This document shows, piece after piece, positions 45,242 to 54,407 of a stretch of DNA of 64,000 nucleotides. How positions within the stretch are numbered: the first letter of the stretch is position 1; each line of letters begins with the position of its first letter. A model generated the notes under the pieces. It had not been told where the DNA came from. It saw only the letters and a list, made by a program, of their open reading frames with translations, and did not search any database. The stretch covers positions 422,014-486,013 of the forward strand of contig NZ_FNEX01000003.1 in NCBI RefSeq assembly GCF_900100435.1. The letters are read 5' to 3'. A program made the translations under genes and the position numbers. The DNA comes from Pedobacter sp. ok626. Lineage in GTDB: Bacteria; Bacteroidota; Bacteroidia; Sphingobacteriales; Sphingobacteriaceae.

Positions 45242-46813
45242 ATGAGTAACGATCACCCATCCCAAGGACAAGATAAGGCAAGCTTTAGTGCACGAAAAAA
45301 TAGATTGGCTAATACAATCAGCACTGCAGGAAGAATACCTCCTCAGGCTACTGATCTTGAAGAAGCTGTTTTGGGAGCCTTAATGCTTGAAAAAGATGCG
45401 CTCTCTACTGTTATTGATATCCTCAAGCCTGAAATGTTTTATCATGAGGCACATAAGAAAATCTTCGAAGCCATTCAAGGACTTTTCCAAAAATCAAAAC
45501 CAGTTGACATTTTAACAGTTACATCAGAATTACGTACACTGGGCTTATTGGAAATGATTGGTGGGGCCTATTTTATTACCAACCTTACAAATAGGGTTGC
45601 CTCCGCAGCCAATATTGAGTATCACGCAAGGATAGTCTCTCAAAAATATATTCAAAGAGAGTTGATTAGAATCTCATCAGAGATCATAACCAATGCATAT
45701 GAAGATACAACGGATATTTTCGACCTACTAGACCAGGCAGAAAAAGGCCTATTTGATATCGCTCAAAACAACCTGAGAAGAGATACACAAAAGATGGATG
45801 AGATTGTAAAACAATCTTTAGCCACACTGGAAGAGCTTCGCGGTAAAAGCGATGGTTTAACAGGTGTACCTTCAGGCTTTACCGACCTGGACCGTATTAC
45901 AGGTGGATGGCAACCTTCAGATTTGGTAATCATTGCAGCTCGCCCAGCGATGGGTAAAACAGCCTTTGTATTAACCTGCGCCCGAAATGCAGCTGTTCAA
46001 TTCCACCGTCCGGCAGTAGTATTCTCCCTGGAGATGTCTTCTGTACAGTTGGTAAATCGTTTGATCTCTGGAGAAGCAGAAATTGAACAAGAAAAAATCA
46101 GGAAGGGAAACCTTGCTGAATGGGAATGGCAACAATTACACAGTAAAATAGGTGGACTCACAGAAGCTCCACTCCTAATAGATGATACCCCGGCCTTAAA
46201 TATCTTTGAATTCAGAGCAAAATGCAGAAGGCTAAAAGCACAATATGATATCCAATTGATCATCATCGATTATTTGCAGCTGATGCATGGTAAAGGTGAA
46301 GGACAAAGTGGTGGTGGAAACAGGGAGCAGGAAATCGGTAGTATTTCAAGGGCTTTAAAATCTGTAGCAAAGGAACTAAACGTACCGGTTCTAGCACTAT
46401 CACAGCTAAGTCGTGCCGTGGAGAGTAGACCAGGTGTAAACGGAAAAAGGCCAATGCTATCGGATTTACGTGAATCTGGATCTATTGAGCAGGATGCGGA
46501 TATGGTGCTCTTCTTGTACAGACCGGAATACTATGGCATCACTGAAGATGAGCAAGGAAGGTCTCAAGCAGGTGTTGGTGAGGTTATTATCGCTAAACAC
46601 CGTAACGGTGAAACGGGTATCGTACCACTTCGCTTTATTGGTAAATACGTGAAGTTTGCCGATTTGGAAGAAAGCTTTGCTGCTCCAACTTCATTCTCAA
46701 TGGACAGTCCTAGTGCAGGTATGGCTCCTTCGCAGGATTTTGATAGACCAGCAGGAAACGTAATCATTAAACCTTCGCGCATGGACGACATGCATGACGA
46801 TGCTCCTTTTTAG
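45242..46813 (+). CDS. dnaB: Replicative DNA helicase DnaB
   Basis: 523 residues from MSNDHPSQG. The N-terminal helical domain (PPQATDLEEAVLGALMLEKDAL) and a RecA-like motor with Walker A IIAARPAMGKTAFVLT, Walker B LIIIDYLQLMHG, VLALSQLSRAVESR and DLRESGSIEQDADMVLFLYRPEYY. It unwinds DNA at the replication fork. No intein and no insertion relative to the family. It ends 4 bp from the convergent chrA gene with no terminator in between. Confidence 0.98.
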   Translation: MSNDHPSQGQDKASFSARKNRLANTISTAGRIPPQATDLEEAVLGALMLEKDALSTVIDILKPEMFYHEAHKKIFEAIQGLFQKSKPVDILTVTSELRTLGLLEMIGGAYFITNLTNRVASAANIEYHARIVSQKYIQRELIRISSEIITNAYEDTTDIFDLLDQAEKGLFDIAQNNLRRDTQKMDEIVKQSLATLEELRGKSDGLTGVPSGFTDLDRITGGWQPSDLVIIAARPAMGKTAFVLTCARNAAVQFHRPAVVFSLEMSSVQLVNRLISGEAEIEQEKIRKGNLAEWEWQQLHSKIGGLTEAPLLIDDTPALNIFEFRAKCRRLKAQYDIQLIIIDYLQLMHGKGEGQSGGGNREQEIGSISRALKSVAKELNVPVLALSQLSRAVESRPGVNGKRPMLSDLRESGSIEQDADMVLFLYRPEYYGITEDEQGRSQAGVGEVIIAKHRNGETGIVPLRFIGKYVKFADLEESFAAPTSFSMDSPSAGMAPSQDFDRPAGNVIIKPSRMDDMHDDAPF

Positions 46814-46817
46814 TCTC

Positions 46818-48020
46818 CTATAAAAAGTACCCTAAAAAGATACCAGCAAGCACAATAAAAGGCGGACTTATTTTGGTGTAATTAAGCACCAAAAAAGTAA
46901 CAACCATTATCCCTATTGCCATTGCATTCAATGCCACAGGCACAAGCAATAGTACAAAGGCTGCAATAATAAATCCAACACTCACCGCATTAATACCTGT
47001 TAAAGAGTATTTAATGCGCGTGATTTTCTTCAGATCTTCCCAAAATGGAACGATAAACAAAACAAGAATTAGCCCTGGCAAGTTAATACCCAACACACCT
47101 ACCAATCCTCCCAAGACCTGACCGGTAATACCAAATCCGAAATTCCTCATACTTAAAGCACCTAGATAACTCGTAAAGGAAAATGTAGGCCCAGGTAAAG
47201 CTTGCTGTAAAGCAAATCCAGATAAAAAACCAGAAGCACTTAAATACTGCTTCATTTGCACAAATTCAGTAAACATTAAGGGAACTAACACCTGTCCACC
47301 CCCAAAAATCACAATACCATTGCGATAAAAATTCTCAAATAACCTAATCGGTAAACTAAATGGGGAGGTTCTATTGATAATAGCACCCATTAAAGCCAGG
47401 AAAAGCAATACTCCAAAAAAGTAAGTCAGTTTCTTCGGATTGATATTAGAGAAAAGCTTCAATCTAATGTTACTCTCTTCAACAGGTGTGCCAATGGCTG
47501 AAGAAACCATCCCTCCCATTAATATAGCAAGTGGAAATACATAAGCATTTCTCAAAACCAAGGTTACAATAGCCGCCGAAATGGCTAAAAAAATTGTAAG
47601 CTGTGATACCAGAACTCTTTTTGCCAGGTTAAATGCGCCATAAGCTACAATTCCCAAGGCAATAGGCTGTATGTATTCTAAAATTTCAACAAACTTTTCT
47701 TTATGATCAAAGCGGGCAAAACTAATCGCAGCAAAAGTCATAATCGCTGCAGATGGGATGATCCAGATCAAAAAAGTAAGAATCGCAAGCCTCAACCCGC
47801 CTACCTTATAAGCAACCCCCACAAGTGTCTGCGTAGACGCTGGTCCGGGCAGTACCTGAGCCAAAGCATTTAGTTCGAGTAGCTCCTCTTCAGATACAAA
47901 ACGAACATTTATCACAAAGTACTTCAATAAAAGGGCTAGATGTGCCTGGGCGCCCCCAAAAGCTGTGAAAGTAAAAAGGAATACATTCCTGAGAAACAAC
48001 AATTGCCTTTTTTTCCCCAC
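46818..48020 (-). CDS. chrA: Chromate transporter, ChrA family (two-domain)
   Basis: 400 residues with ten to twelve membrane segments. Two homologous CHR halves are visible: TAFGGAQAHLALLLKYFV and LAQVLPGPASTQTLVGVAYKVGG in the first, and VIFGGGQVLVPLMF and ALQQALPGPTFSFTSYLGAL in the second. FGG..AH and LPGP motifs define the family. The protein exports chromate or related oxyanions by proton antiport. No chrB-like regulator is adjacent, so the substrate may be different. Follows the TPR gene by 9 bp on the same strand. Confidence 0.93.
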   Translation of the reverse strand: MGKKRQLLFLRNVFLFTFTAFGGAQAHLALLLKYFVINVRFVSEEELLELNALAQVLPGPASTQTLVGVAYKVGGLRLAILTFLIWIIPSAAIMTFAAISFARFDHKEKFVEILEYIQPIALGIVAYGAFNLAKRVLVSQLTIFLAISAAIVTLVLRNAYVFPLAILMGGMVSSAIGTPVEESNIRLKLFSNINPKKLTYFFGVLLFLALMGAIINRTSPFSLPIRLFENFYRNGIVIFGGGQVLVPLMFTEFVQMKQYLSASGFLSGFALQQALPGPTFSFTSYLGALSMRNFGFGITGQVLGGLVGVLGINLPGLILVLFIVPFWEDLKKITRIKYSLTGINAVSVGFIIAAFVLLLVPVALNAMAIGIMVVTFLVLNYTKISPPFIVLAGIFLGYFL

Positions 48021-48029
48021 CTGCTTTAA

Positions 48030-48365
48030 TTAATCATCTTCATAATCTAAACCCGCCGCAGAATTGTATGCTCCCTGAAGCTCAGAAAAGGCATGCATAT
48101 CTCTTTTATTTCTTGCGGCTGTCATACCTTTTTGATAAATGTCCAGCGCCTGTTCTGCCTGTCCTATTTTTTGGTAAAGTTTACCAAGATGATAATAAGT
48201 ACCCACATAATCCGGGTGGTCTGTAATCAACTTCAAATAATATTCAAGTGCTTTTTCAGTATCATTTGAAGTATTATATTCTGTAGCTAACGCATACAAT
48301 ACGAATGGATCATTAGGATCACTTTGTAAAAACTCCAATAACTTTGCTAATCGGGTACTTTGCAT
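48030..48365 (-). CDS. Small TPR-repeat protein
   Basis: 111 residues with about two to three tetratricopeptide repeats: PFVLYALATEYNTSNDTEKALEYYLKLITDHPDYVGTYYHLGKLYQKIGQAEQALDIYQKGMTAA. No signal peptide, so cytoplasmic. Likely a protein-interaction scaffold. Placed upstream of chrA and divergent from etfB; its promoter overlaps the 90-bp gap before etfB. Confidence 0.85.
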   Translation of the reverse strand: MQSTRLAKLLEFLQSDPNDPFVLYALATEYNTSNDTEKALEYYLKLITDHPDYVGTYYHLGKLYQKIGQAEQALDIYQKGMTAARNKRDMHAFSELQGAYNSAAGLDYEDD

Positions 48366-48387
48366 TTTAAATCCCTGCTTTTTTAAT

Positions 48388-48395
48388 TAGATTTG
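48388..48395 (+). promoter_or_regulatory. -7 promoter element of etfB-etfA
   Basis: TAGATTTG, an exact TAnnTTTG match, 60 bp before the etfB ATG at 48456. It shows that the longer frame beginning at 48393 is not the start. Confidence 0.5.
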
Positions 48396-48455
48396 CAAAA
48401 AGACAATTTGAAGCCTTACGACTTCATGACCTTTAACAATCAAATATATAAATCT

Positions 48456-49193
48456 ATGAAAATATTAGTTTGTATCAGTAACGTGCCCGACACGACCACA
48501 AAAATAACTTTTACTAACGATAATACACAATTCAATACTTCAGGAGTACAGTTTATTGTCAACCCTTATGATGAAATCGCTTTATCAAGAGCAATTGAGC
48601 TTTGTGAAGGTGGAAAAGGTACAGTGACTGTAATCAATGTTGGCGAAGTTGCAACAGAACCAACCATCAGAAAAGCACTAGCAATAGGTGCCGATGATGC
48701 AGTAAGAATCAATGCAGCACCAAGAGATGCCTATTTCACTGCATATCAGATCGCTGAGTACGCCAAAAGCAATGATTTTGATATGATCCTTTGCGGACGT
48801 GAATCAATCGATTACAACGGCTCTCAGGTAGCAGCAATGATTGGTGAATTTTTAGACATTCCTTCAATATCTATCATTAAAAAATTAGATTCTGATGGAA
48901 GTACTGCAACTGTTGAGCGTGAAATTGAAGGTGGTAAGGAAATTATCTCTGTAACTGGCAAGTTTATTGCGAGTTGTGCTGAAGGGACAGCTGAACCAAA
49001 AATACCTAACATGAGAGGTATCATGTCTGCACGTACCAAACCTTTACAAGTTGTTGAAGCGAAAGAGATCGCACAACTTAGTAAAGTACAACAATTTGAA
49101 ACCCCGCCCCCACGTGGAGCAGTTAAATTAGTTCCTGCAGAAGATCCTGCTAAATTAATTGACCTGTTGCATCAAGAGGCTAAAGTTATCTAA
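48456..49193 (+). CDS. etfB: Electron transfer flavoprotein beta subunit
   Basis: 245 residues from MKILVCISNVPDT; the frame open from 48393 begins inside the promoter. NPYDEIALSRAIEL is the usual EtfB segment; ADDAVRI, CGRESIDYNGSQVAAMIGEFLDIPSIS and the AMP-site region near PNMRGIMSARTKPL agree with EtfB. It forms a heterodimer with EtfA and carries electrons from acyl-CoA dehydrogenases to ETF:quinone oxidoreductase. etfA follows after 43 bp. Confidence 0.96.
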   Translation: MKILVCISNVPDTTTKITFTNDNTQFNTSGVQFIVNPYDEIALSRAIELCEGGKGTVTVINVGEVATEPTIRKALAIGADDAVRINAAPRDAYFTAYQIAEYAKSNDFDMILCGRESIDYNGSQVAAMIGEFLDIPSISIIKKLDSDGSTATVEREIEGGKEIISVTGKFIASCAEGTAEPKIPNMRGIMSARTKPLQVVEAKEIAQLSKVQQFETPPPRGAVKLVPAEDPAKLIDLLHQEAKVI

Positions 49194-49236
49194 CCATTTC
49201 TGTTTCAAATTTTAAAATCATTTAATAAAAGATCTT

Positions 49237-50208
49237 ATGTCAGTTTTAGTATATGTAGAGCAAGTAGATGGTAAATTTAAGAAGTCTGTATTCGAAGCAG
49301 TCTCTTACGCTAAAGCCATTGCAGATAAACAAAGCACCAATTTAACCGCCATTTCCATTGGCAATGTTGGTGAAAATGAACTTAAAGAATTAGGTAAATA
49401 CGGGGCTTCTAGAGTTTTAAATGTATCCAATGATCAATTAAAAAACTTTGTAAACCAGGCTTATGCTTCAGTAATTGCAGAAGCGGCAAAAAAAGAAAAT
49501 GCAGATGTAATCGTATTATCTAATTCCTTCTCAGGAAAAGGTTTAGCACCACGTATTGCAGTAAAGCTTGAAGCAGGTCTAGTGGATGGTGCTGTAGAAT
49601 TACCACAACTAGATGGTGGAAAATTCCAGGTTAAAAAAACAGCTTTCTCAGGAAAAGCCTTTGCCATCACAGAATTAACTTCAGCCATTAAAGTAATCGC
49701 GCTTAACCCTAATGCTTTTGGCACTAAAGAAAATGCCACAGATGCTGCTATTGAAGCTTTCAGTCCAGAAGTAAAATCAACTGACCTTGCAGCTATCGTA
49801 AAAGAAGTAATTAGAGCGACCAATAAAATATCCCTACCTGATGCAGAATTAGTTGTATCAGCAGGAAGAGGCTTAAAAGGCCCTGAAAACTGGGGAATGA
49901 TAGAAGAACTAGCTTCCTTATTAGGTGCTGCAACAGCTTGCTCTAAACCAGTATCAGACGCTGATTGGAGACCACATGAAGAACACGTTGGACAAACCGG
50001 CATTGCCATCAGTCCGAATTTGTATATTGCAATAGGTATTTCGGGAGCAATCCAGCATTTGGCTGGCGTTAGTTCGTCAAAAGTAATTGTAGTTATCAAT
50101 AAAGATCCAGAGGCGCCTTTCTTTAAAGTGGCTGATTATGGAATCGTTGGTGATGCATTCGAAGTGGTACCAAAATTAATAGAAGCATTAAAAGCACATA
50201 AAGGGTAA
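49237..50208 (+). CDS. etfA: Electron transfer flavoprotein alpha subunit
   Basis: 323 residues. The C-terminal FAD domain contains VSAGRGLKGPENWGMIEELASLLGAATACSKPVSDADW, HVGQTGIAISPNLYIAIGISGAIQHLAG and INKDPEAPFFKVADYGIVGD, the EtfA signature that holds FAD. Works with EtfB in fatty-acid and amino-acid oxidation. A palindromic repeat lies between it and the next gene. Confidence 0.97.
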   Translation: MSVLVYVEQVDGKFKKSVFEAVSYAKAIADKQSTNLTAISIGNVGENELKELGKYGASRVLNVSNDQLKNFVNQAYASVIAEAAKKENADVIVLSNSFSGKGLAPRIAVKLEAGLVDGAVELPQLDGGKFQVKKTAFSGKAFAITELTSAIKVIALNPNAFGTKENATDAAIEAFSPEVKSTDLAAIVKEVIRATNKISLPDAELVVSAGRGLKGPENWGMIEELASLLGAATACSKPVSDADWRPHEEHVGQTGIAISPNLYIAIGISGAIQHLAGVSSSKVIVVINKDPEAPFFKVADYGIVGDAFEVVPKLIEALKAHKG

Positions 50209-50213
50209 TATTT

Positions 50214-50269
50214 TGTCATCCGAAGCTTGTCGAACTATCCCTTGATATTTCGACAAGCTCCACATGACA
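50214..50269. repeat. REP-like palindrome between etfA and the DUF151 gene
   Basis: TGTCAT at one end and ATGACA at the other enclose an inner perfect 11-bp inverted repeat AGCTTGTCGAA / TTCGACAAGCT with a 14-bp loop. The form (GTCAT, then a stem ending in GTCGAA) looks like dispersed palindromic repeats of Bacteroidota genomes. Only one copy is in the window. It may also act as a terminator for etfA. Confidence 0.6.
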
Positions 50270-50279
50270 TCGATATAAA

Positions 50280-50894
50280 ATGAAAAAAGTAAAACTAGAC
50301 ATCGTTGGTTTATCTTATAGCCAAACCCAGTCAGGAGCCTACGCCCTTGTACTCGGAGAAGTAAATGGCCGAAGACGCCTGCCAATTATAATTGGTGCGT
50401 TCGAAGCACAGGCTATCGCCATAGAAATAGAAAAGATGACCCCGAGCAGGCCCTTAACCCACGATCTGTTTAAAACCTTCGCTCAAATCTACAACATCGA
50501 AATCCAGGAGATTTTAATCTATAATTTAGTCGAAGGTGTCTTTTATGCCAAACTGATCTGTACAGATGGCAAAACCATCCACGAAATTGATGCTCGTACC
50601 TCTGATGCCATTGCATTGGCCGTTCGTTTCAATGCAGAAATTTATACCTACGAATTTATTCTTTCATCTGCAGGTATAGTTATAGAAGGAAACGACTTTC
50701 TTTTCCTTGAAAATATTGATAGTCTATCCAAAGAACAAGGAACAGAAGATATTTCATCCATTCCATCATCAAGTTACAAGTCATTGAGCTTAGAGGAGCT
50801 AAATCAAAAACTTCAGGAAGCAATAGCCGAAGAAGCCTATGAAAAAGCAGCCCGCATTCGAGATGAAATAAATAAGAGAAATAATGAACGTTAA
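50280..50894 (+). CDS. Bifunctional nuclease family protein (DUF151) with UvrB/UvrC motif
   Basis: 204 residues. The DUF151 core is LSYSQTQSGAYALVLGEVNGRRRLPIIIGAFEAQAIAIEIE, with RPLTHDLFKTF and DARTSDAIALAVRFNAEIYTYEFIL. The C-terminal helix pair LEELNQKLQEAIAEEAYEKAARIRDEINKR is a UVR motif. DUF151 proteins have been reported to have nuclease activity and this fusion is usual in Bacteroidota. It overlaps the downstream permease by 11 bp, so the two are translationally coupled. Confidence 0.9.
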   Translation: MKKVKLDIVGLSYSQTQSGAYALVLGEVNGRRRLPIIIGAFEAQAIAIEIEKMTPSRPLTHDLFKTFAQIYNIEIQEILIYNLVEGVFYAKLICTDGKTIHEIDARTSDAIALAVRFNAEIYTYEFILSSAGIVIEGNDFLFLENIDSLSKEQGTEDISSIPSSSYKSLSLEELNQKLQEAIAEEAYEKAARIRDEINKRNNER

Positions 50895-52269
50895 GTCTCG
50901 CTTAACCTTAATGAGTTTTTTGCAATTCTTCGTTTGGGGAGCATGGCTCATCACCATCGCAAATTATTGGTTTGGTACAAAACAATGGGATGGTACACAA
51001 TTCGGTGCTATATTCGCAACAATGGGATTTGCTTCCCTCGTCATGCCAACGCTTACAGGCATCATTGCAGACAAATGGGTAAATGCTGAAGTACTTTATG
51101 GCATTCTTCATATCTTATATGCTGGAGTGCTGTTTTATATACCCCAGGTCAATAGTCCAAACACCTTTTTCTGGGTAATGCTATTAGCGATGTGCTTCTA
51201 CATGCCGACCATTTCATTGAGTAATTCTATTTCATATACCACCTTAAAGTCCGGGGCATTTGATGTAATCAAAGATTTCCCTCCTATAAGAGTATGGGGT
51301 ACAATAGGCTTTATTGTAGCGATGTGGACAACCAACCTAACAGGAAATAAGGCTACAGCTTATCAATTTTATATTGCCGGACTTGCAGCACTTGGATTGG
51401 GGGTCTATGCATTCACATTACCAAAATGCCGTCCACAAAACTTAATAGATGAGAAGAAGTCCTTTGCACAAACTTTAGGTCTGGGCGCCTTCAAACTATT
51501 TGCTAACTATAAAATGGCGCTATTCTTCGTCTTTTCGATGTTTTTAGGTGGTGCACTTCAGCTAACAAATGCATATGGTGATGTATTTCTTGATGAATTC
51601 AAATTGTTTCCTTCTTACGCAGATTCATTTGTAATCAAGTATTCAACCATCATCATGTCCATTTCTCAGGTATCTGAGACCTTATTTATTTTAGCAATTC
51701 CTTTCTTTCTGAAGCGTTTTGGCATTAAAAAAGTGATTGTGATTGCCATGTTAGCATGGGTACTTCGTTTTGGCTTCTTTGCCTTTGGCGACCCTGCCGG
51801 ACATTTATGGATGATTATCCTTTCTTGCGTTGTTTATGGAATGGCGTTCGACTTCTTTAATATCTCCGGTTCTTTATTTGTTGAAACCTCTACTACCCCA
51901 AAGACCCGTTCATCGGCACAGGGGATGTTTATGATGATGACAAATGGATTTGGTGCTGTATTTGGTAGCCTTGTATCTGGCTGGATGATTGACAAGTATT
52001 TCACTAAGCATTATACCAACATCCAATCTTTAGCTACTGTTGTAAATTCAGATCCTCAAAACGAACACTTACTTACATTTCTAAAAAATAAAGGTATTAG
52101 TGTATTGGCTAACGGTGATTTAAGCCGAGCCTTAGATGTAAAAAACTGGCACCATATCTGGCTTTCCTTTACCATATATGCATTAGTTATTACCATTGCA
52201 TTTGCTATTATGTTTAAACACAAGCATAGTCTTGCAGAAGAAAAAGCTATCGAGGAAATCGTACACTAG
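50884..52269 (+). CDS. Nucleoside:H+ symporter-like MFS permease (NupG/XapB family)
   Basis: 461 residues with twelve membrane segments. It opens LTLMSFLQFFVWGAWLITIANYWF, then GIIADKWVNAEVLYGILHILYAG and PPIRVWGTIGFIVAMW; MAFDFFNISGSLFVETSTTPKTRSSAQGMFMMMTNGFGAVFGSLVSGWMID is the second-half signature of the nucleoside permease branch. It would import nucleosides. Start codon overlaps the end of the DUF151 gene; terminator at 52316-52350. Confidence 0.88.
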   Translation: MNVKSRLTLMSFLQFFVWGAWLITIANYWFGTKQWDGTQFGAIFATMGFASLVMPTLTGIIADKWVNAEVLYGILHILYAGVLFYIPQVNSPNTFFWVMLLAMCFYMPTISLSNSISYTTLKSGAFDVIKDFPPIRVWGTIGFIVAMWTTNLTGNKATAYQFYIAGLAALGLGVYAFTLPKCRPQNLIDEKKSFAQTLGLGAFKLFANYKMALFFVFSMFLGGALQLTNAYGDVFLDEFKLFPSYADSFVIKYSTIIMSISQVSETLFILAIPFFLKRFGIKKVIVIAMLAWVLRFGFFAFGDPAGHLWMIILSCVVYGMAFDFFNISGSLFVETSTTPKTRSSAQGMFMMMTNGFGAVFGSLVSGWMIDKYFTKHYTNIQSLATVVNSDPQNEHLLTFLKNKGISVLANGDLSRALDVKNWHHIWLSFTIYALVITIAFAIMFKHKHSLAEEKAIEEIVH

Positions 52270-52315
52270 AAAATTTCATCATTACTCAATCTAGTATAAG
52301 AATTGATAAAACTAA

Positions 52316-52350
52316 AAAACCCCGTTCAGCATAACTGAACGGGGTTTTTT
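52316..52350. terminator. Terminator between the permease and gltA (convergent)
   Basis: Perfect 14-bp stem AAAACCCCGTTCAG / CTGAACGGGGTTTT with a 5-nt loop, followed by T on the plus strand and preceded by A on the same strand, so it works in both directions for the permease and gltA. Confidence 0.92.
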
Positions 52351-52367
52351 CTATAATTAAGATAAGC

Positions 52368-53654
52368 TTATCTGTCTTTTATCGGTACAAATTTTCTATC
52401 GGTATGACCTACATAAATTTGACGTGGACGACCAATTGGTTCTTTGTTTTCGTGCATTTCTTTCCATTGTGCAATCCATCCTGGTAAACGGCCTAAAGCA
52501 AACAATACAGTAAACATATCAGTTGGGAAACCTAATGCTCTGTAAATGATTCCTGAGTAAAAATCTACGTTTGGATAAAGTTTACGTTGAACAAAATACG
52601 GATCATTCAATGCAGCTTCTTCAAGTTTCTTAGCAATTTCTAAAACCGGATCATTAATTCCCAATTTCTCTAAGATATCATCACAAGCTTTTTTAATGAT
52701 CTTAGCTCTTGGATCAAAGTTTTTGTAAACCCTGTGACCAAAGCCCATCATACGGAAAGGATCGTTTTTATCTTTGGCTTTATTGATCCATTTTTCAGTG
52801 TCACCACCGTCCTCTTTAATCAATTCAAGCATTTCGATTACAGCCTGGTTTGCACCACCATGCAACGGACCCCACAAGGCATCAATACCGGCAGATACAG
52901 AAGCATATAAATTACAATCTGAAGAACCAACCATTCTTACTGTAGAAGCAGAACAGTTCTGTTCGTGATCAGCATGCAGGATCAACAAAGTATTCATCGC
53001 ACTAACAACTACCGGATCAATTTCAATTTCTTCGGTACGTTGACCAAAGATCATGTTCAGGAAGTTACTTACGTAATCGAATTTATTTTTAGGGTAAATA
53101 AGTGGATGGCCTAAAGATTTTTTATAAATGAAAGAAACGATAGTTGGGAACTTCGCCAATAATTTGATCATCGTCAGATCCATTGTTTCTGAAGATGAAT
53201 TTGCATTCAGTGACTCCGGATAGAATGTCGACAATGAACAAACCAATGAAGACAACTGAGCCATTGGATGTGATTTTGACGGGTAACCATCCAAAAACTT
53301 TTTCATATCCTCATGGATCAGCGTATGCCTGCTAATCTGAGACTGAAAATTTGTCAATTGATCGTTAGTAGGTAAATCTCCATATATCAATAAGTAAGCT
53401 ACTTCCAGGAATGTAGATTTTTCTGCCAGTTCTTCAATTGGATAGCCACGATATTTTAAAATACCTAGTTCACCATCTAAAAAAGTTATTGCACTCTTCG
53501 TCGAGCCCGTATTCTTGTATCCAAAGTCTAAAGTGATATGACCTGTTAAATCTCTAAGTTTAGAAATATCAATAGCCTTCTCCCCTTCGGTACCTGTAAT
53601 AACGGGGAATTCGTACACTTTTCCATCAATCTTAATTTCTGCAATATCTGACAT
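52368..53654 (-). CDS. gltA: Citrate synthase (type II-like, gram-negative)
   Basis: 428 residues. LILHADHEQNCSASTVRMVGSSDCNLYASVSAGIDALWGPLHGGANQAV contains the oxaloacetate/CoA His, MMGFGHRVYKNFDPRAKIIK the second His, and NVDFYSGIIYRALGFPTDMFTVLF the catalytic Asp. The length and N-terminal domain (AEIKIDGKVYEFPVITGTEG) are those of hexameric bacterial GltA. Entry enzyme of the TCA cycle. Its promoter element TAAGTTTG is at 53678-53685. Confidence 0.97.
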   Translation of the reverse strand: MSDIAEIKIDGKVYEFPVITGTEGEKAIDISKLRDLTGHITLDFGYKNTGSTKSAITFLDGELGILKYRGYPIEELAEKSTFLEVAYLLIYGDLPTNDQLTNFQSQISRHTLIHEDMKKFLDGYPSKSHPMAQLSSLVCSLSTFYPESLNANSSSETMDLTMIKLLAKFPTIVSFIYKKSLGHPLIYPKNKFDYVSNFLNMIFGQRTEEIEIDPVVVSAMNTLLILHADHEQNCSASTVRMVGSSDCNLYASVSAGIDALWGPLHGGANQAVIEMLELIKEDGGDTEKWINKAKDKNDPFRMMGFGHRVYKNFDPRAKIIKKACDDILEKLGINDPVLEIAKKLEEAALNDPYFVQRKLYPNVDFYSGIIYRALGFPTDMFTVLFALGRLPGWIAQWKEMHENKEPIGRPRQIYVGHTDRKFVPIKDR

Positions 53655-53677
53655 ATATATTCTTAAATTTATAAAAA

Positions 53678-53685
53678 CAAACTTA
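53678..53685 (-). promoter_or_regulatory. -7 promoter element of gltA
   Basis: TAAGTTTG on the minus strand, an exact TAnnTTTG match, 23 bp upstream of the gltA start codon. Confidence 0.5.
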
Positions 53686-53777
53686 ACTAATCCATTCCGA
53701 TTAGCTTTTAGCTTACTATAACAAAGCTGTTAAATTATTATTAAATGTGGGTCAAAACCAAGTAAGAATCTTAAAAA

Positions 53778-54311
53778 TTACTTAGCTGCTTTGATTTCTT
53801 CCAAAACTCGACCACACTCCATCATTTCATCCCCATAATATGGGTTTTGTATTTTCTTCTCTGAAGAAAGCCAGTCGCCCCCATCACCATTATTGGCCAT
53901 AGGACAGTGCTGGACAAAAATAGCACCTTTAACTACATCCGCATGCTTAAACAATGCAATTACATCACTACTTAATGAAGTAAATTCTTTACGCTGCGTT
54001 TGGATATCTTTTGCTGTTGCAATCTTATCAGCGATTAACGAAGTACTTTCACAACCTTTGTAATTAGCAAGGCCTGTCTTAAGTATTGCCGCTGCTTTTT
54101 GCGCATCTTCAAATTTTGTACTCACCAGTGCATCCTTTAAAGAGATATAACCATTATATATGGCCTGAACTTTATTGTCTTTTAATTCCACGTCTGCTAT
54201 GCCTGTCTCGACGACTTTTGACGTGGTGTCTGAATTCCCTGCTACTTTTTGATCTGTATTTGTGCAAGAAACTATCCCTGTGATCAGCACTACTGCCAGA
54301 TATTTTCTCAT
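53778..54311 (-). CDS. DUF3347 lipoprotein
   Basis: 177 residues. Short signal peptide with lipobox GIVSC (Cys16). The mature part is helical, ending in FVQHCPMANNGDGGDWLSSEKKIQNPYYGDEMMECG, the conserved Cys/Met/His-rich DUF3347 segment also found fused to CusB-like efflux periplasmic proteins and thought to bind metal. The copper-ligand-like set (HCPM..., MMECG) is intact. Role in copper or silver handling is inferred. Monocistronic. Confidence 0.85.
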   Translation of the reverse strand: MRKYLAVVLITGIVSCTNTDQKVAGNSDTTSKVVETGIADVELKDNKVQAIYNGYISLKDALVSTKFEDAQKAAAILKTGLANYKGCESTSLIADKIATAKDIQTQRKEFTSLSSDVIALFKHADVVKGAIFVQHCPMANNGDGGDWLSSEKKIQNPYYGDEMMECGRVLEEIKAAK

Positions 54312-54356
54312 GTTTCGTTTTTTTGGTTAAAATAGCATTTTAATTTTAAATAAATA

Positions 54357-54386
54357 AAAAAGCTCCTGAAAAAATCAGGAGCTTTT
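54357..54386. terminator. Terminator after the beta-barrel gene
   Basis: AAAGCTCCTGA / TCAGGAGCTTT stem (11-12 bp) around a short A-rich loop, with A and T tracts on both sides, 22 bp past the beta-barrel stop and upstream of the DUF3347 gene. Confidence 0.85.
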
Positions 54387-54407
54387 AACAATTTACTATA
54401 AAATTAC

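Noticed and set aside
48393..48455. Longer etfB frame from 48393
   Set aside because: It starts inside the promoter element; EtfB homologues begin at MKILVCISNVPDT.
49461..50099. 212-codon frame opposite etfA
   Set aside because: It is a shadow of the conserved etfA gene on the other strand with no recognisable domain.
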